A stretch of 14,881 nt of DNA. Origin: Spirochaetaceae bacterium. GTDB taxonomy: Bacteria > Spirochaetota > Spirochaetia > B11-G9. The translations under genes and the position numbers were made by a program. The DNA is taken from the NCBI GenBank assembly GCA_030600745.1, contig JAUVLL010000033.1, positions 1-14,881 on the forward strand, read 5' to 3'. The notes below the pieces were generated by a model. That model was not told where the DNA came from. It did not search any database and saw only the letters and a list, made by a program, of their open reading frames with translations. This document shows, piece by piece, positions 1 to 7,082 of the stretch. Position 1 is the stretch's first letter. The number at the start of each line of letters is the position of its first letter.

Positions 1-1
1 A

Positions 2-844
2 GTAATACCTTTTTTTATGGGAATTTTCTATTCATTTACAAACTGGAGTTCTTCCGCCCGGCTTGATAATGCTCTGCGATTTGTAGGGTTGGAAAATTTT
101 ATAAACAGTTTTAAGGATCCAACCTTTCTGTATTCATTTCTTGTTACTACTTTATACACTTTTCTTAATGTAATAGTCATAAACGTTGTTGCCCTTGCTT
201 TGGCTCTGGTTGTGACCAGTAAACTGAAGTTTAGAAACGTTTTCAGAGCTGGGTTTTTTATACCAAACCTGATTGGCGGACTTGTTCTTGGATATGTATG
301 GCAGTTTATTTTTAATAATGCAATTCCAGCACTTGGAGAAACCTTTGGTTTTTTAAGTGGACTGGCTAATCCTGATAATCTTATTTTAAGCAAGGTGGGT
401 TCGGCTATTGGAGCTATGATTATAACAGGTGTATGGCAGTATGCAGGATATATAATGATGATCTACATAGCAGCTATTGAGGGTGTTCCGAAGTCTCTTT
501 TTGAGGCTGCTACTATTGATGGTGCAAATGAATTCCAGAAGTTTAAAAATATAACAATTCCTATGGTTGCCCAGGCCTTTACAATTACGCTGTTTTTAAC
601 CCTTGTGCAGTCTTTTAAGCAATTTGATGTAAATGTTTCTCTTACTGCTGGCGGACCCTCTGCGATGTTTATGGGTAAGCCCCTTTTTGGTACAGAATTA
701 TTAGCGTTAAATATCTATAATACAGCATTTGTTAAAAATGTTCTTGCAGAAGGCCAGGCCAGGGCAGTGCTGTTCTTTGTTGTTCTGGTAATAGTTTCGG
801 TTGTTCAGGTGAACATCAATAAAAAGAAAGAGGTGGAGATGTGA
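2..844 (+). CDS. Carbohydrate ABC transporter permease, MalF/UgpA type (5' partial)
   Basis: Inner-membrane permease of a CUT1-type sugar importer, which would pair with the downstream permease, a periplasmic binding protein and an ATPase, the last two not in the window. The frame stays open to the left edge, and the codons before the first ATG (position 17) read VIPFF, continuing into GIFYSFTNW, a typical end of the first membrane helix in this family. The true start is therefore probably outside the window. Several hydrophobic helices follow. The EAA loop that docks the ATPase is clear (EAATIDGANEF, residue 163 onward counted from position 17, then ITIP). Stop TGA at 842-844 overlaps the GTG start of the next gene. 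The transported sugar cannot be told from the sequence. Confidence 0.9.
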   Translation, partial: VIPFFMGIFYSFTNWSSSARLDNALRFVGLENFINSFKDPTFLYSFLVTTLYTFLNVIVINVVALALALVVTSKLKFRNVFRAGFFIPNLIGGLVLGYVWQFIFNNAIPALGETFGFLSGLANPDNLILSKVGSAIGAMIITGVWQYAGYIMMIYIAAIEGVPKSLFEAATIDGANEFQKFKNITIPMVAQAFTITLFLTLVQSFKQFDVNVSLTAGGPSAMFMGKPLFGTELLALNIYNTAFVKNVLAEGQARAVLFFVVLVIVSVVQVNINKKKEVEM

Positions 845-1698
845 TAATAAAAAACAGAAAATTATTTGGTCTGGAACTGATCACTATTCCTGTTTTTCTT
901 GTATTTATGTTCCCATTCATGATCCTCATTATGAACTCAGCCAAGGATGCTTTTTCCATTACCCAGTATCCCCTGGCATTGCCGGAAAACTGGGGTATGA
1001 TCTTTTCAAATATGAAAAGTATCTGGACTAGTTCAAACATTCGATATCCCTCTTCTTTTATGTATTCGGTATCTATTACAGTCATTTCACTTCTGGTAAT
1101 TACTTTTTTCTCTTCCCAGGCAGCGTGGGTTTTGGTAAGAAATAATACTAAAACCTCAAAATTTATTTTTCTGATGTTTGTCGCCGCAATGGTAATACCC
1201 TTTCAGATTGTAATGTTTCCTCTTTTGTCCTGGTACAGGGCTATATATGAAGTGACCGGAATCAGACTTTTACGTACTCAATGGGGTCTTATTCTGGCCT
1301 ATCTGGGATTTGGCGTGTCTCTCTCCATTTTTTTGTTTCATGGATTTATAAAGAGTATTCCCTATGAACTTGAAGAAGCGGCTACAATTGATGGATGCAG
1401 GAAGCATGAAGTATTTTACAGGATAATCTCTCCACTATTAAAACCCATTCATGCTACAGTTCTAATTTTAAACGGAATATGGATTTGGAATGATTACCTA
1501 CTGCCTCTATTAATCCTGGGGAAGGGTAATAAAGTTCAGACTCTCCCCCTTGCTGTAGCAACCTTTGCAGGAGCCTATGTAAAACAATGGGATCTAATAC
1601 TAACGGCTATTCTCATGGCAATAATACCTATTATAGTATTTTTTCTGATTGCCCAGAGATTTATTATTAAGGGGATGGTTGCAGGCTCGATTAAATAA
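841..1698 (+). CDS. Carbohydrate ABC transporter permease, MalG/UgpE type
   Basis: Second permease of the same importer, 285 aa, the usual size for the MalG-like partner. It has about six hydrophobic helices, starting with LITIPVFLVFMFPFMILI. The EAA loop is well kept (EEAATIDGC at about residues 178-186, followed by FYRIISPLLKP). The GTG start at 841 is chosen because it gives a 4-base GTGA overlap with the preceding stop and has a purine-rich AGGTGGAG site just upstream. The C-terminal IKGMVAGSIK is typical of the family. No gene of the same system follows: the next is an unrelated RRM protein after a 353-base gap, so this may be the last gene of its operon. Substrate unknown. Confidence 0.92.
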   Translation: MIIKNRKLFGLELITIPVFLVFMFPFMILIMNSAKDAFSITQYPLALPENWGMIFSNMKSIWTSSNIRYPSSFMYSVSITVISLLVITFFSSQAAWVLVRNNTKTSKFIFLMFVAAMVIPFQIVMFPLLSWYRAIYEVTGIRLLRTQWGLILAYLGFGVSLSIFLFHGFIKSIPYELEEAATIDGCRKHEVFYRIISPLLKPIHATVLILNGIWIWNDYLLPLLILGKGNKVQTLPLAVATFAGAYVKQWDLILTAILMAIIPIIVFFLIAQRFIIKGMVAGSIK

Positions 1699-1804
1699 AG
1701 CTATATTGCAGCTATAATCCTTCTCGATAATATTTAACTATTTAGAGAATTTGGAAATATAAATACACTGGAAACCAACAACATCACAAATAGCTTTATT
1801 TAAT
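1690..1804. repeat. 15-bp perfect inverted repeat around an 85-base spacer
   Basis: The arm ATTAAATAAAGCTAT (1690-1704) is the exact reverse complement of ATAGCTTTATTTAAT (1790-1804). The left arm overlaps the last codons and stop of the ABC permease; the right arm ends three bases before a TTGACA box. Within the spacer, TTCTC (1721-1725) can pair with GAGAA (1745-1749). No T-run follows the right arm, so it is not a standard terminator, and I see no target-site duplication in the flanks. It could be a branched 3'-UTR structure, a mini-element or a protein-binding repeat. Confidence 0.6.
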
Positions 1805-1807
1805 TTC

Positions 1808-1836
1808 TTGACATAATTCAGGTTTCATGCTATTTG
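1808..1836 (+). promoter_or_regulatory. Possible sigma-70 promoter for the RRM gene
   Basis: A perfect TTGACA (1808-1813) is followed after 17 bases by TATTTG (1831-1836), which matches the -10 consensus only in its first three bases. If used, the transcript would have a leader of roughly 200 bases before the RRM start codon. Within the rest of the 353-base gap (1699-2051) I see no other gene. Confidence 0.35.
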
Positions 1837-1992
1837 TTAAATCGTAAGTGTAAATACTGGGTTTTGGAGATAGTCTTCCGGATTCCCATGATGGAGTTTT
1901 TATTATCACCGCTTTTTTATTTTTTCATAAAGCCTACCTTTCTTTGTTTGAATCCATGGAAATTGTGAATTGTGTGTTTGATAAGCGACATT

Positions 1993-2013
1993 TGGTTTAT
2001 CGTTGATAAATCA
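1993..2013 (+). promoter_or_regulatory. Palindrome/hairpin upstream of the RRM gene
   Basis: TGGTTTATC (1993-2001) pairs with GATAAATCA (2005-2013), one G-T pair included, around a 3-base GTT loop. The core TTTATC/GATAAA is perfect. A further GATAA at 1980-1984 can pair with the same TTATC, and GTGTG (1972-1976) can pair with CACAC (2012-2016), so alternative folds exist. It lies about 40 bases before the start codon, as an operator or a leader hairpin would. Confidence 0.4.
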
Positions 2014-2051
2014 CACTTAATACATTATTTCATAGAAAGAGAGAGGAAAAG

Positions 2052-2324
2052 ATGGCAAAAAAGATTTATGTAGGAAACATGAACTATGCTACAACTGAAG
2101 ATGACTTAAGAGAGCTGTTTGAAGCTTATGGAGAGGTTGTTTCTGTTGTAATTATCGAAGATAGATACACAGGGCAGTCCAAGGGTTTTGGATTTGTTGA
2201 GATGGCTGAGGATGATGCTGCTACAGCTGCAATTTCTGCACTTGATCAGAGTGAACAGGGCGGCAGACGTCTTCGTGTCAATGAAGCTATTGAAAAACCA
2301 AGAAGAAACAACAGACAGTACTAA
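2052..2324 (+). CDS. Small RRM-domain RNA-binding protein
   Basis: A 90-aa protein that is almost entirely one RNA-recognition motif. RNP2 is IYVGNM (residues 5-10) and RNP1 is KGFGFVEM (44-51), where the last position is Met instead of the usual aromatic residue. A short basic tail (KPRRNNRQY) follows. Stand-alone RRM proteins of this size are known in cyanobacteria, spirochaetes and other bacteria, where they bind RNA and some respond to cold; the RNA target here is unknown. The start has a strong purine site (GAGAGAGGAAAAG) just upstream. The gene appears monocistronic, with its own possible promoter and leader upstream and a terminator downstream. Its stop codon is the first triplet of a tandem repeat. 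Confidence 0.93.
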   Translation: MAKKIYVGNMNYATTEDDLRELFEAYGEVVSVVIIEDRYTGQSKGFGFVEMAEDDAATAAISALDQSEQGGRRLRVNEAIEKPRRNNRQY

Positions 2325-2372
2325 CAGCAGAGACGTATTAACAGTAGAGACGTATTAACAGTAGAGACGTTG
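2322..2372. repeat. Three tandem 17-bp repeats starting at the RRM stop codon
   Basis: Units at 2322-2338, 2339-2355 and 2356-2372 read TAACAGYAGAGACGTAT. Unit 1 has C where the others have T, and the last two bases of unit 3 differ. The stop codon TAA is the first triplet of unit 1. GTAGAGAC in unit 3 (2361-2368) pairs perfectly with GTCTCTAC at 2379-2386, giving an 8-bp hairpin. The repeats lie in the 3' untranslated region, before the terminator. Confidence 0.85.
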
Positions 2373-2405
2373 CATGCAGTCTCTACACAATTGTTTTGAT
2401 TAAAC

Positions 2406-2446
2406 GCGGTACAGACGCAGGATCTTGTGTCTCTATCGCTTTTTTT
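2406..2446 (+). terminator. Rho-independent terminator of the RRM gene
   Basis: GCGGTA (2406-2411) pairs with TATCGC (2434-2439), with one G-T pair. After a single C-C mismatch, AGACGCA (2413-2419) pairs with TGTGTCT (2426-2432) around a 6-base loop. Seven Ts follow at 2440-2446. The 3' arm contains GTCTCTA (2429-2435), which is also complementary to TAGAGAC in the upstream 17-bp repeats, so an alternative fold could disrupt the terminator. Confidence 0.8.
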
Positions 2447-2507
2447 ATACCCGTATCTTCTCATCCCCATTTATTCTTAATGAAAATCAATACTCTTCCG
2501 ATCCTGA

Positions 2508-2516
2508 TGGTATAGA
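2508..2516 (+). promoter_or_regulatory. Possible extended -10 promoter of the HDOD-pel operon
   Basis: TGG followed by TATAGA (TG at 2508-2509, hexamer 2511-2516) fits an extended -10 element. No good -35 box is present at the right distance (best is TCAATA at 2487-2492, spacing 18). Transcription would begin about 20 bases before the HDOD start codon. It is the only promoter-like element between the upstream terminator and the operon. Confidence 0.35.
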
Positions 2517-2543
2517 CTTTTTCTTCGGGAGTTCATAGGAAGA

Positions 2544-3395
2544 ATGGATAAATTTGATCAATATATACAAAATCTACCTGTTATACCTGATGTTGCATCA
2601 AAAATAATGGCTATTGCAGATGATAATTTTGATATTTCATATAAAGAGCTGGAAGCAATAATTATGATTGACCCTATGCTCACCGCCAGAATATTGAAAG
2701 TAGCTAATTCTGCTCTCTATGCCAGGCAGAGTGAAATTGCGAATCTTCAGGTAGCAATCAGTTTATTGGGTTTTAAAAATATAAAGAGCCTTGTCCTTCT
2801 GATAACCGCTTCACAGTTCGCGAAACAACTTAAATCCAATGAATATATAAACAATTTCTGGCGCCATTCAATTGCAACCGCCTTTATTGCAAAGCATATT
2901 ATGCACCGGAAAAAAGATAGAGCAAATGAAGAAATAGCTTTTGTGGCGGGACTTCTTCATGATATTGGCCAGGCTGCTCTTTTTCAGTCAGATCCGGTTT
3001 TGTATGCTAAGCTTCTTGAATCTACAGAAAGAGTTGATGAGTCTATAGAAACTACCGAACATAAATTTTATCAAACCGATCATCGTGAAATTGGTGCATC
3101 CCTGCTTGGGAGATGGAATTTTCCGGAAGTCTATGTAGATGCTGCAAAGGAGCACAACACCCTTAATATAAATTCCAGACATAAGAAACTTGTTCTTACC
3201 GTTACACTTGCAGATATTTTATCAGATTACCTTGGTTATGGTCAGAGAGAAGGATCACGGGATGAAATACTTAGGAATATCCTGGTACTGACTAATCATA
3301 CTGAATCGGATTTTGAATATTTTAAGACTGATTATCTGGAAGTATTTAAGAATGATTCTCTTTTTAAAGAATGTCAGAGGCTCTTTATAAAATGA
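2544..3395 (+). CDS. HDOD domain signalling protein, first gene of the pel-like operon
   Basis: A 283-aa protein made of an HDOD domain, an HD-fold output module found in bacterial signalling proteins that usually acts by protein contact. The family signature is clear: LPVIPDVASKIM at residues 11-22, then IDPMLTARILKVANSALYA and LLGFKNIKSLVL. Unlike many HDOD proteins it keeps several HD-type residues: H108, the pair H139-D140 in GLLHDIGQ, and a later EHN. Whether it binds metal or has phosphohydrolase activity is not known. AGGAAG precedes the ATG at 2544. Its TGA overlaps the likely start of the PelD-like gene (ATGA at 3392-3395), so the two are probably translationally coupled, implying a role in the same process. 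No receiver or other sensory domain is attached. Domain call certain; function in polysaccharide control is inference. Confidence 0.9.
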   Translation: MDKFDQYIQNLPVIPDVASKIMAIADDNFDISYKELEAIIMIDPMLTARILKVANSALYARQSEIANLQVAISLLGFKNIKSLVLLITASQFAKQLKSNEYINNFWRHSIATAFIAKHIMHRKKDRANEEIAFVAGLLHDIGQAALFQSDPVLYAKLLESTERVDESIETTEHKFYQTDHREIGASLLGRWNFPEVYVDAAKEHNTLNINSRHKKLVLTVTLADILSDYLGYGQREGSRDEILRNILVLTNHTESDFEYFKTDYLEVFKNDSLFKECQRLFIK

Positions 3396-4804
3396 TTTCA
3401 GAAAGAATGAAAGTTGTAAGAAAAATTGTGGAACTATTTTCCCTTTCCCTTACCATATTTTTAATTAATCTTTTTTTCCCCGAAAATCCGGGATTTTTCA
3501 AAGAAAGTATAAATCCTTATTTCCTTGTTGCAGTCTTAACATCTGCTTATTATGGTCGTAATTATGGATTTTTAAACTTTGGATTTTCTTTGCTTTTTAT
3601 ACTGATTCCTCTTAATACGACTATTACTACGGCAGTTTACTGGAAATTATTGTGGGATTTGGCAAGTATTCAGATTCCGTTTGTTTTAATTGCAATCTAT
3701 CTTCTGGGAATAATGCATAATTCATTTGAATCCCAGATTAAGAACCAGAGATTGTATATGAAAAAGGTGTCTCTGGATAAAAATAAACTGCAAAAGGAAT
3801 TGAGTTCCATCTCCGTAGTAAACAGGGAACTGGAGGAGAGAGTTCTAAGACAGCAGGATTCTGTCACGGCTTTGTATACTCAGGTAAAGGCTATGCATTC
3901 CCAGAATTTGTCAAAGACTCTAGGCGTTCTTATCAGTACTGTCCAAAAATTTTCCTGGGCAGAGAAAGCATCTATATGGGAATATGAAAAGGATAGTAAG
4001 CAGCTTGTTATGGTTGCAAATATTGGATGGGATTCTGATGATGTTTTAAATACAATTGAGAGTATTGATTCCACAATAAATGGGTGGGTATTCAGAAATG
4101 ATCGTATTTTCTCTGTAAGAATGCTTTTAGAATATGAAAATCTATCTGCTATGGATAACCAGCGGAATATTCTTACCTTTCCTATAAATCTCTCAAATTC
4201 AATATGGGGTGTATTAAATATTGAAGCCATGCCCTTTGCCAAATATAACCTTTATACGGAAAAGCTGTTGGCAATTCTTATAGATCTTGCGGGAACGGCT
4301 ATTGAGAGAGCCGTTGATTATGAGGCTCTGATAGAATACAATGAAGTTAATCCTGTTACGAATCTTCCATCAGCATCTCAGTTTTTTACTTTTATAGAAA
4401 ATGAGATAGAAAAATCATTCGAAAATAAAACTATTTTTTCGGTCATTATCCTTGAATTTACGGAGTTTGATGAATTAGTAGATAAGTACGGAGAGAAGAG
4501 GATATATCAGATTCTGTTATTAATGCTGGAAAAATTACATTCTCTTTCCGGGAATATGGTTGATTTCTTTCATTATAAGGAAAAAAATCAAATAGCCATC
4601 TATTACCCGAATATTGACTATGATGGTGCTTCACTCTTTTGTCTCGAAAGTCTTGGTGTAATAAACAGCTATAAATGGACGATCAATGACAATAAAGTAT
4701 TCCTGGATGTTATACTGGGATATTCTTCATTGGGTTCCGAAGTTATTAAAGTGGATGATCTTCTTGATCTTGCCGAGAACTTGCTTGCAATGCAGAAGGT
4801 TTAA
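3392..4804 (+). CDS. pelD: PelD-like membrane receptor with GAF and degenerate GGDEF domains
   Basis: PelD is the inner-membrane c-di-GMP receptor that switches on Pel polymerisation in Pseudomonas aeruginosa (455 aa, four helices, GAF, inactive GGDEF). This protein (470 aa from 3392) has the same order: about four hydrophobic segments in residues 12-114, a coiled coil at about 115-160, a GAF domain at about 165-305 (IWGVLNIEAMPFAKYN) and a GGDEF-like fold to the end. The GGDEF signature is replaced by approximately KEKNQ or EKNQI in FHYKEKNQIAIYYP. The upstream RxxD c-di-GMP site reads NMVD (residues 388-391), so the arginine is gone. The start at 3392 is preferred because of the 4-base overlap with the HDOD stop; an in-frame ATG at 3371 would add seven residues but has a weak ribosome site. 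Identity rests on architecture plus the pelF/pelG neighbours. Confidence 0.78.
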   Translation: MISERMKVVRKIVELFSLSLTIFLINLFFPENPGFFKESINPYFLVAVLTSAYYGRNYGFLNFGFSLLFILIPLNTTITTAVYWKLLWDLASIQIPFVLIAIYLLGIMHNSFESQIKNQRLYMKKVSLDKNKLQKELSSISVVNRELEERVLRQQDSVTALYTQVKAMHSQNLSKTLGVLISTVQKFSWAEKASIWEYEKDSKQLVMVANIGWDSDDVLNTIESIDSTINGWVFRNDRIFSVRMLLEYENLSAMDNQRNILTFPINLSNSIWGVLNIEAMPFAKYNLYTEKLLAILIDLAGTAIERAVDYEALIEYNEVNPVTNLPSASQFFTFIENEIEKSFENKTIFSVIILEFTEFDELVDKYGEKRIYQILLLMLEKLHSLSGNMVDFFHYKEKNQIAIYYPNIDYDGASLFCLESLGVINSYKWTINDNKVFLDVILGYSSLGSEVIKVDDLLDLAENLLAMQKV

Positions 4805-4904
4805 TCCCTGGGTTTTGTTCAATGTAGACTATGTTTACCTATGATGGCTATATGCTTCTGTTTTACTTTGTTAGAGTCTGTGTCATTGGTATAATGGAGG
4901 TATA

Positions 4905-5687
4905 ATGCATATAGATAAACCTGAAATTATCACATCGCAAATAGCTTATATGGATGAATATGAATACTTTAGAAACAGGAAAGACAGGTTTCTTCCAAAG
5001 ACCCCTACTGCAGCTTTAAAAGCTTATCAGGCAGGATTTCTTCCCATATCAGTATTTACCTATAAATCCGGTTCTACAAAGCCTCTTGATGAGAAGCCCT
5101 ATGATATTGAAGAAATTGAAAGACTTCTTTCCAGGGAAAATCTTGGATTGGAAACGAACATAGTGCTGATTAAGATTTTCGAGGATTTGATTTTTTCTGA
5201 AGATCAGGAAATTGCACTATTTGCAGCAGAAAGCATTAATATTATTGAAAACAGGTACAATAAGCAGATAGAGGAATTAAAGCAAAATAAGAAGCAGGAG
5301 GAGTTTTCTGAAGTATCCAGTAAACTGGGAAGACTTTTTTTTGAGTTGGCGATTCTAAATAGGGAGCGTAGATCGATAAAGAAGTTTTTTCTGCGTGAAT
5401 CCTATCAATATTTTTCAGATATTCGCAGGAACAGAAAACTTTTAGCAGAAGAGCTGAATACTCTTGTTAGAATACTTCTTGAACTGAAACTCTATATGAA
5501 TGCAGCGGATATAATTGAAAGAGAAAAATCTGAAGAATCTGTAGAATATTTATTTCTGAAAGCAGAGATATGGTTTGCCATGGGCAATTATACAGAGACT
5601 CGTGATATTTGCCGCAGGATTCAGGATTTTCCTGAAGTTCTAACAGATAAAGAGCAGATGACAATTGATTATTGGTTGGGTATGTAG
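4905..5687 (+). CDS. PelE-position protein with helical/TPR-like repeats, no membrane segment
   Basis: A 260-aa soluble-looking protein between the PelD-like gene and pelF, exactly where pelE sits in known clusters. P. aeruginosa PelE (329 aa) has two N-terminal membrane helices and TPR repeats and joins the PelD-PelF-PelG complex. Here no hydrophobic segment is visible. The N-terminus is polar (DEYEYFRNRKDRF), a helical HEAT-like part lies at about 77-125, a charged coiled-coil stretch rich in K/E/Q follows, and a TPR-like helix pair is near the C-terminus (YLFLKAEIWFAMGNYTETRDIC). The start at 4905 has GGAGG four bases upstream. The stop TAG directly abuts the pelF ATG. A 100-base gap separates it from the PelD-like gene with no clear promoter. 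I do not recognise the sequence itself; the PelE role is inferred from position and fold. Confidence 0.72.
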   Translation: MHIDKPEIITSQIAYMDEYEYFRNRKDRFLPKTPTAALKAYQAGFLPISVFTYKSGSTKPLDEKPYDIEEIERLLSRENLGLETNIVLIKIFEDLIFSEDQEIALFAAESINIIENRYNKQIEELKQNKKQEEFSEVSSKLGRLFFELAILNRERRSIKKFFLRESYQYFSDIRRNRKLLAEELNTLVRILLELKLYMNAADIIEREKSEESVEYLFLKAEIWFAMGNYTETRDICRRIQDFPEVLTDKEQMTIDYWLGM

Positions 5688-7082
5688 ATGGCCAATAGAC
5701 TAAGAGTATGTTTAATTCTTGAAGGTTCTTATCCATATATTACCGGAGGCGTTTCATCCTGGGTGCAGGATATGATTTTGGGTATGACGGATATTGATTT
5801 TGTACTTTTTAGTATTTCTCCTGCAGGTGAACAGACTCTTAAATATGATATTCCAAAAAATGTAGTGGAGCATAAGGATATTGTTCTATCATATTTACCT
5901 AAAAGTACAAGAAAAATAAAAGGTAAAATTAAAACTCTCAAATTAATAAAAAATATGCATGCAGATTTTAAAAGTAAAGCTCATACCAAAATTGGGGATA
6001 TTCTTGAAAGACTTCCGGAAGGGTCATACCTTTATGATGAAGCAGTTTCCAGTGATATTGCCTGGGAAATGCTGGGGAAAGCTAATGTACAAAATAACCC
6101 GATGTATTCTTTTTCTGATTATTTTTGGTCATGGAGATCTGCACATAATATGATTTTTACAGTTCTGGGAGCAGAACCTCCAGTTGCTGATATTTATCAT
6201 TCTGTATCTACAGGATATGCAGGACTTCTGGCTGTAGCAGCTAAACTCAGGCATGGAAAGCCCTTTCTGTTAACTGAACATGGTTTGTATCATAAAGAGA
6301 GAGAGATGGAGCTTAGGAAAGCCCAGTTCCTAAGAGGTTACCAGCGGGATATGTGGATAAAAATATATAACAGCCTAAGCAGAATGGCATATCACCAGGC
6401 GGATATTTCAACATCCCTGTTCGAATATAACAGACGAATACAACTGGAACTTGGTGCAAAGGAAGATACCTCCTTAGTAATTCCCAATGGAATAGATGTG
6501 GAGAAGTATTCTTCTGTAAAAAGAGCTCTCCGTGAAGGTTTTCATATTGGTTTAGTTGGAAGAGTAGTTCCTATCAAGGATATTAAGACCTTTATTACCA
6601 TGTCCCGTATGGTTCATGAGCATATTAAGGATGCAAGATTTTACTGTATTGGTCCCACAGATGAAGATGAAGCTTATTATGAAGATTGCAGACGAATGGT
6701 TGAAAGTTTTAATCTTTCCAAGGTTTTTGAATTTACAGGAAAACAAAATGTTCTTGAGTACTACTCCTTTCTGGATGTTATGCTCCTTACGAGTGTCAGG
6801 GAAGCTCAACCTCTGGTTATACTGGAGGCCTATGCAGCAGGAGTTCCTGTTGTTTCAACCAGGGTTGGGAATGTCCCTGAGATGCTGGATTATGATGACA
6901 GGTTCCTTGCTTCTTCTAAAGATGCGGAAAAACTTGCATGGAATGTTAAGTATATAAAAAATCATCCGGAAGAGATGGAGGAAATTATTAAAAGTAATAA
7001 AGAAAAGGTGAATACTCTATACAATAAAAATGATCTGTACACTACTTATCAAAATCTATATCACAGGCTTCTGGAGAAATAA
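5688..7082 (+). CDS. pelF: PelF, cytosolic GT4 glycosyltransferase of Pel polysaccharide
   Basis: PelF is the polymerase that adds nucleotide-activated sugar (N-acetylhexosamine in the Pseudomonas system) to the growing Pel chain at the inner membrane. This 464-aa protein shows the family hallmark near the N-terminus (EGSYPYITGGVSSW, residues 12-25), a GT-B fold, IPNGIDVEKY in the linker, GLVGRVVPIKDIKTF in the donor domain, and the retaining GT4 EX7E motif with E372 and E380 in REAQPLVILEAYAAG. P. aeruginosa PelF is 507 aa, so this one is slightly short but complete. The ATG follows the preceding stop with no gap and no strong ribosome site, so translation is probably coupled. Its own TAA overlaps the pelG ATG by one base. 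Well conserved, and the best anchor for naming the operon. Confidence 0.95.
   Translation: MANRLRVCLILEGSYPYITGGVSSWVQDMILGMTDIDFVLFSISPAGEQTLKYDIPKNVVEHKDIVLSYLPKSTRKIKGKIKTLKLIKNMHADFKSKAHTKIGDILERLPEGSYLYDEAVSSDIAWEMLGKANVQNNPMYSFSDYFWSWRSAHNMIFTVLGAEPPVADIYHSVSTGYAGLLAVAAKLRHGKPFLLTEHGLYHKEREMELRKAQFLRGYQRDMWIKIYNSLSRMAYHQADISTSLFEYNRRIQLELGAKEDTSLVIPNGIDVEKYSSVKRALREGFHIGLVGRVVPIKDIKTFITMSRMVHEHIKDARFYCIGPTDEDEAYYEDCRRMVESFNLSKVFEFTGKQNVLEYYSFLDVMLLTSVREAQPLVILEAYAAGVPVVSTRVGNVPEMLDYDDRFLASSKDAEKLAWNVKYIKNHPEEMEEIIKSNKEKVNTLYNKNDLYTTYQNLYHRLLEK

Noticed and set aside
28..393. Open frames on the minus strand within the permease, HDOD, pel and secretin genes
   Set aside because: They are antisense to well-supported coding regions, lack ribosome sites and domains, and have unnatural composition.
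1699..1714. Direct repeat AGCTATA twice just after the permease stop
   Set aside because: Seven bases in AT-rich DNA; no sign of further copies beyond the larger inverted repeat already reported.
1721..1749. TTCTC/GAGAA hairpin after the ABC permease as a terminator
   Set aside because: Only five pairs, a 19-base loop and no U-tract behind it.
2322..2372. The three 17-bp repeats as a small CRISPR array
   Set aside because: The units are directly adjacent with no spacers and begin at a stop codon.
3371..3391. Upstream ATG start for the PelD-like protein
   Set aside because: It would overlap the HDOD gene by 25 bases with a poor ribosome site; the ATGA start at 3392 is more typical, although the longer form cannot be excluded.
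4868..4895. TTGTTA-16 bases-TATAAT, looking like a good promoter before the PelE-position gene
   Set aside because: The TATAAT directly abuts the ribosome-binding site GGAGG, so transcription would start about at the ATG and leave a leaderless message. More likely an AT-rich coincidence.
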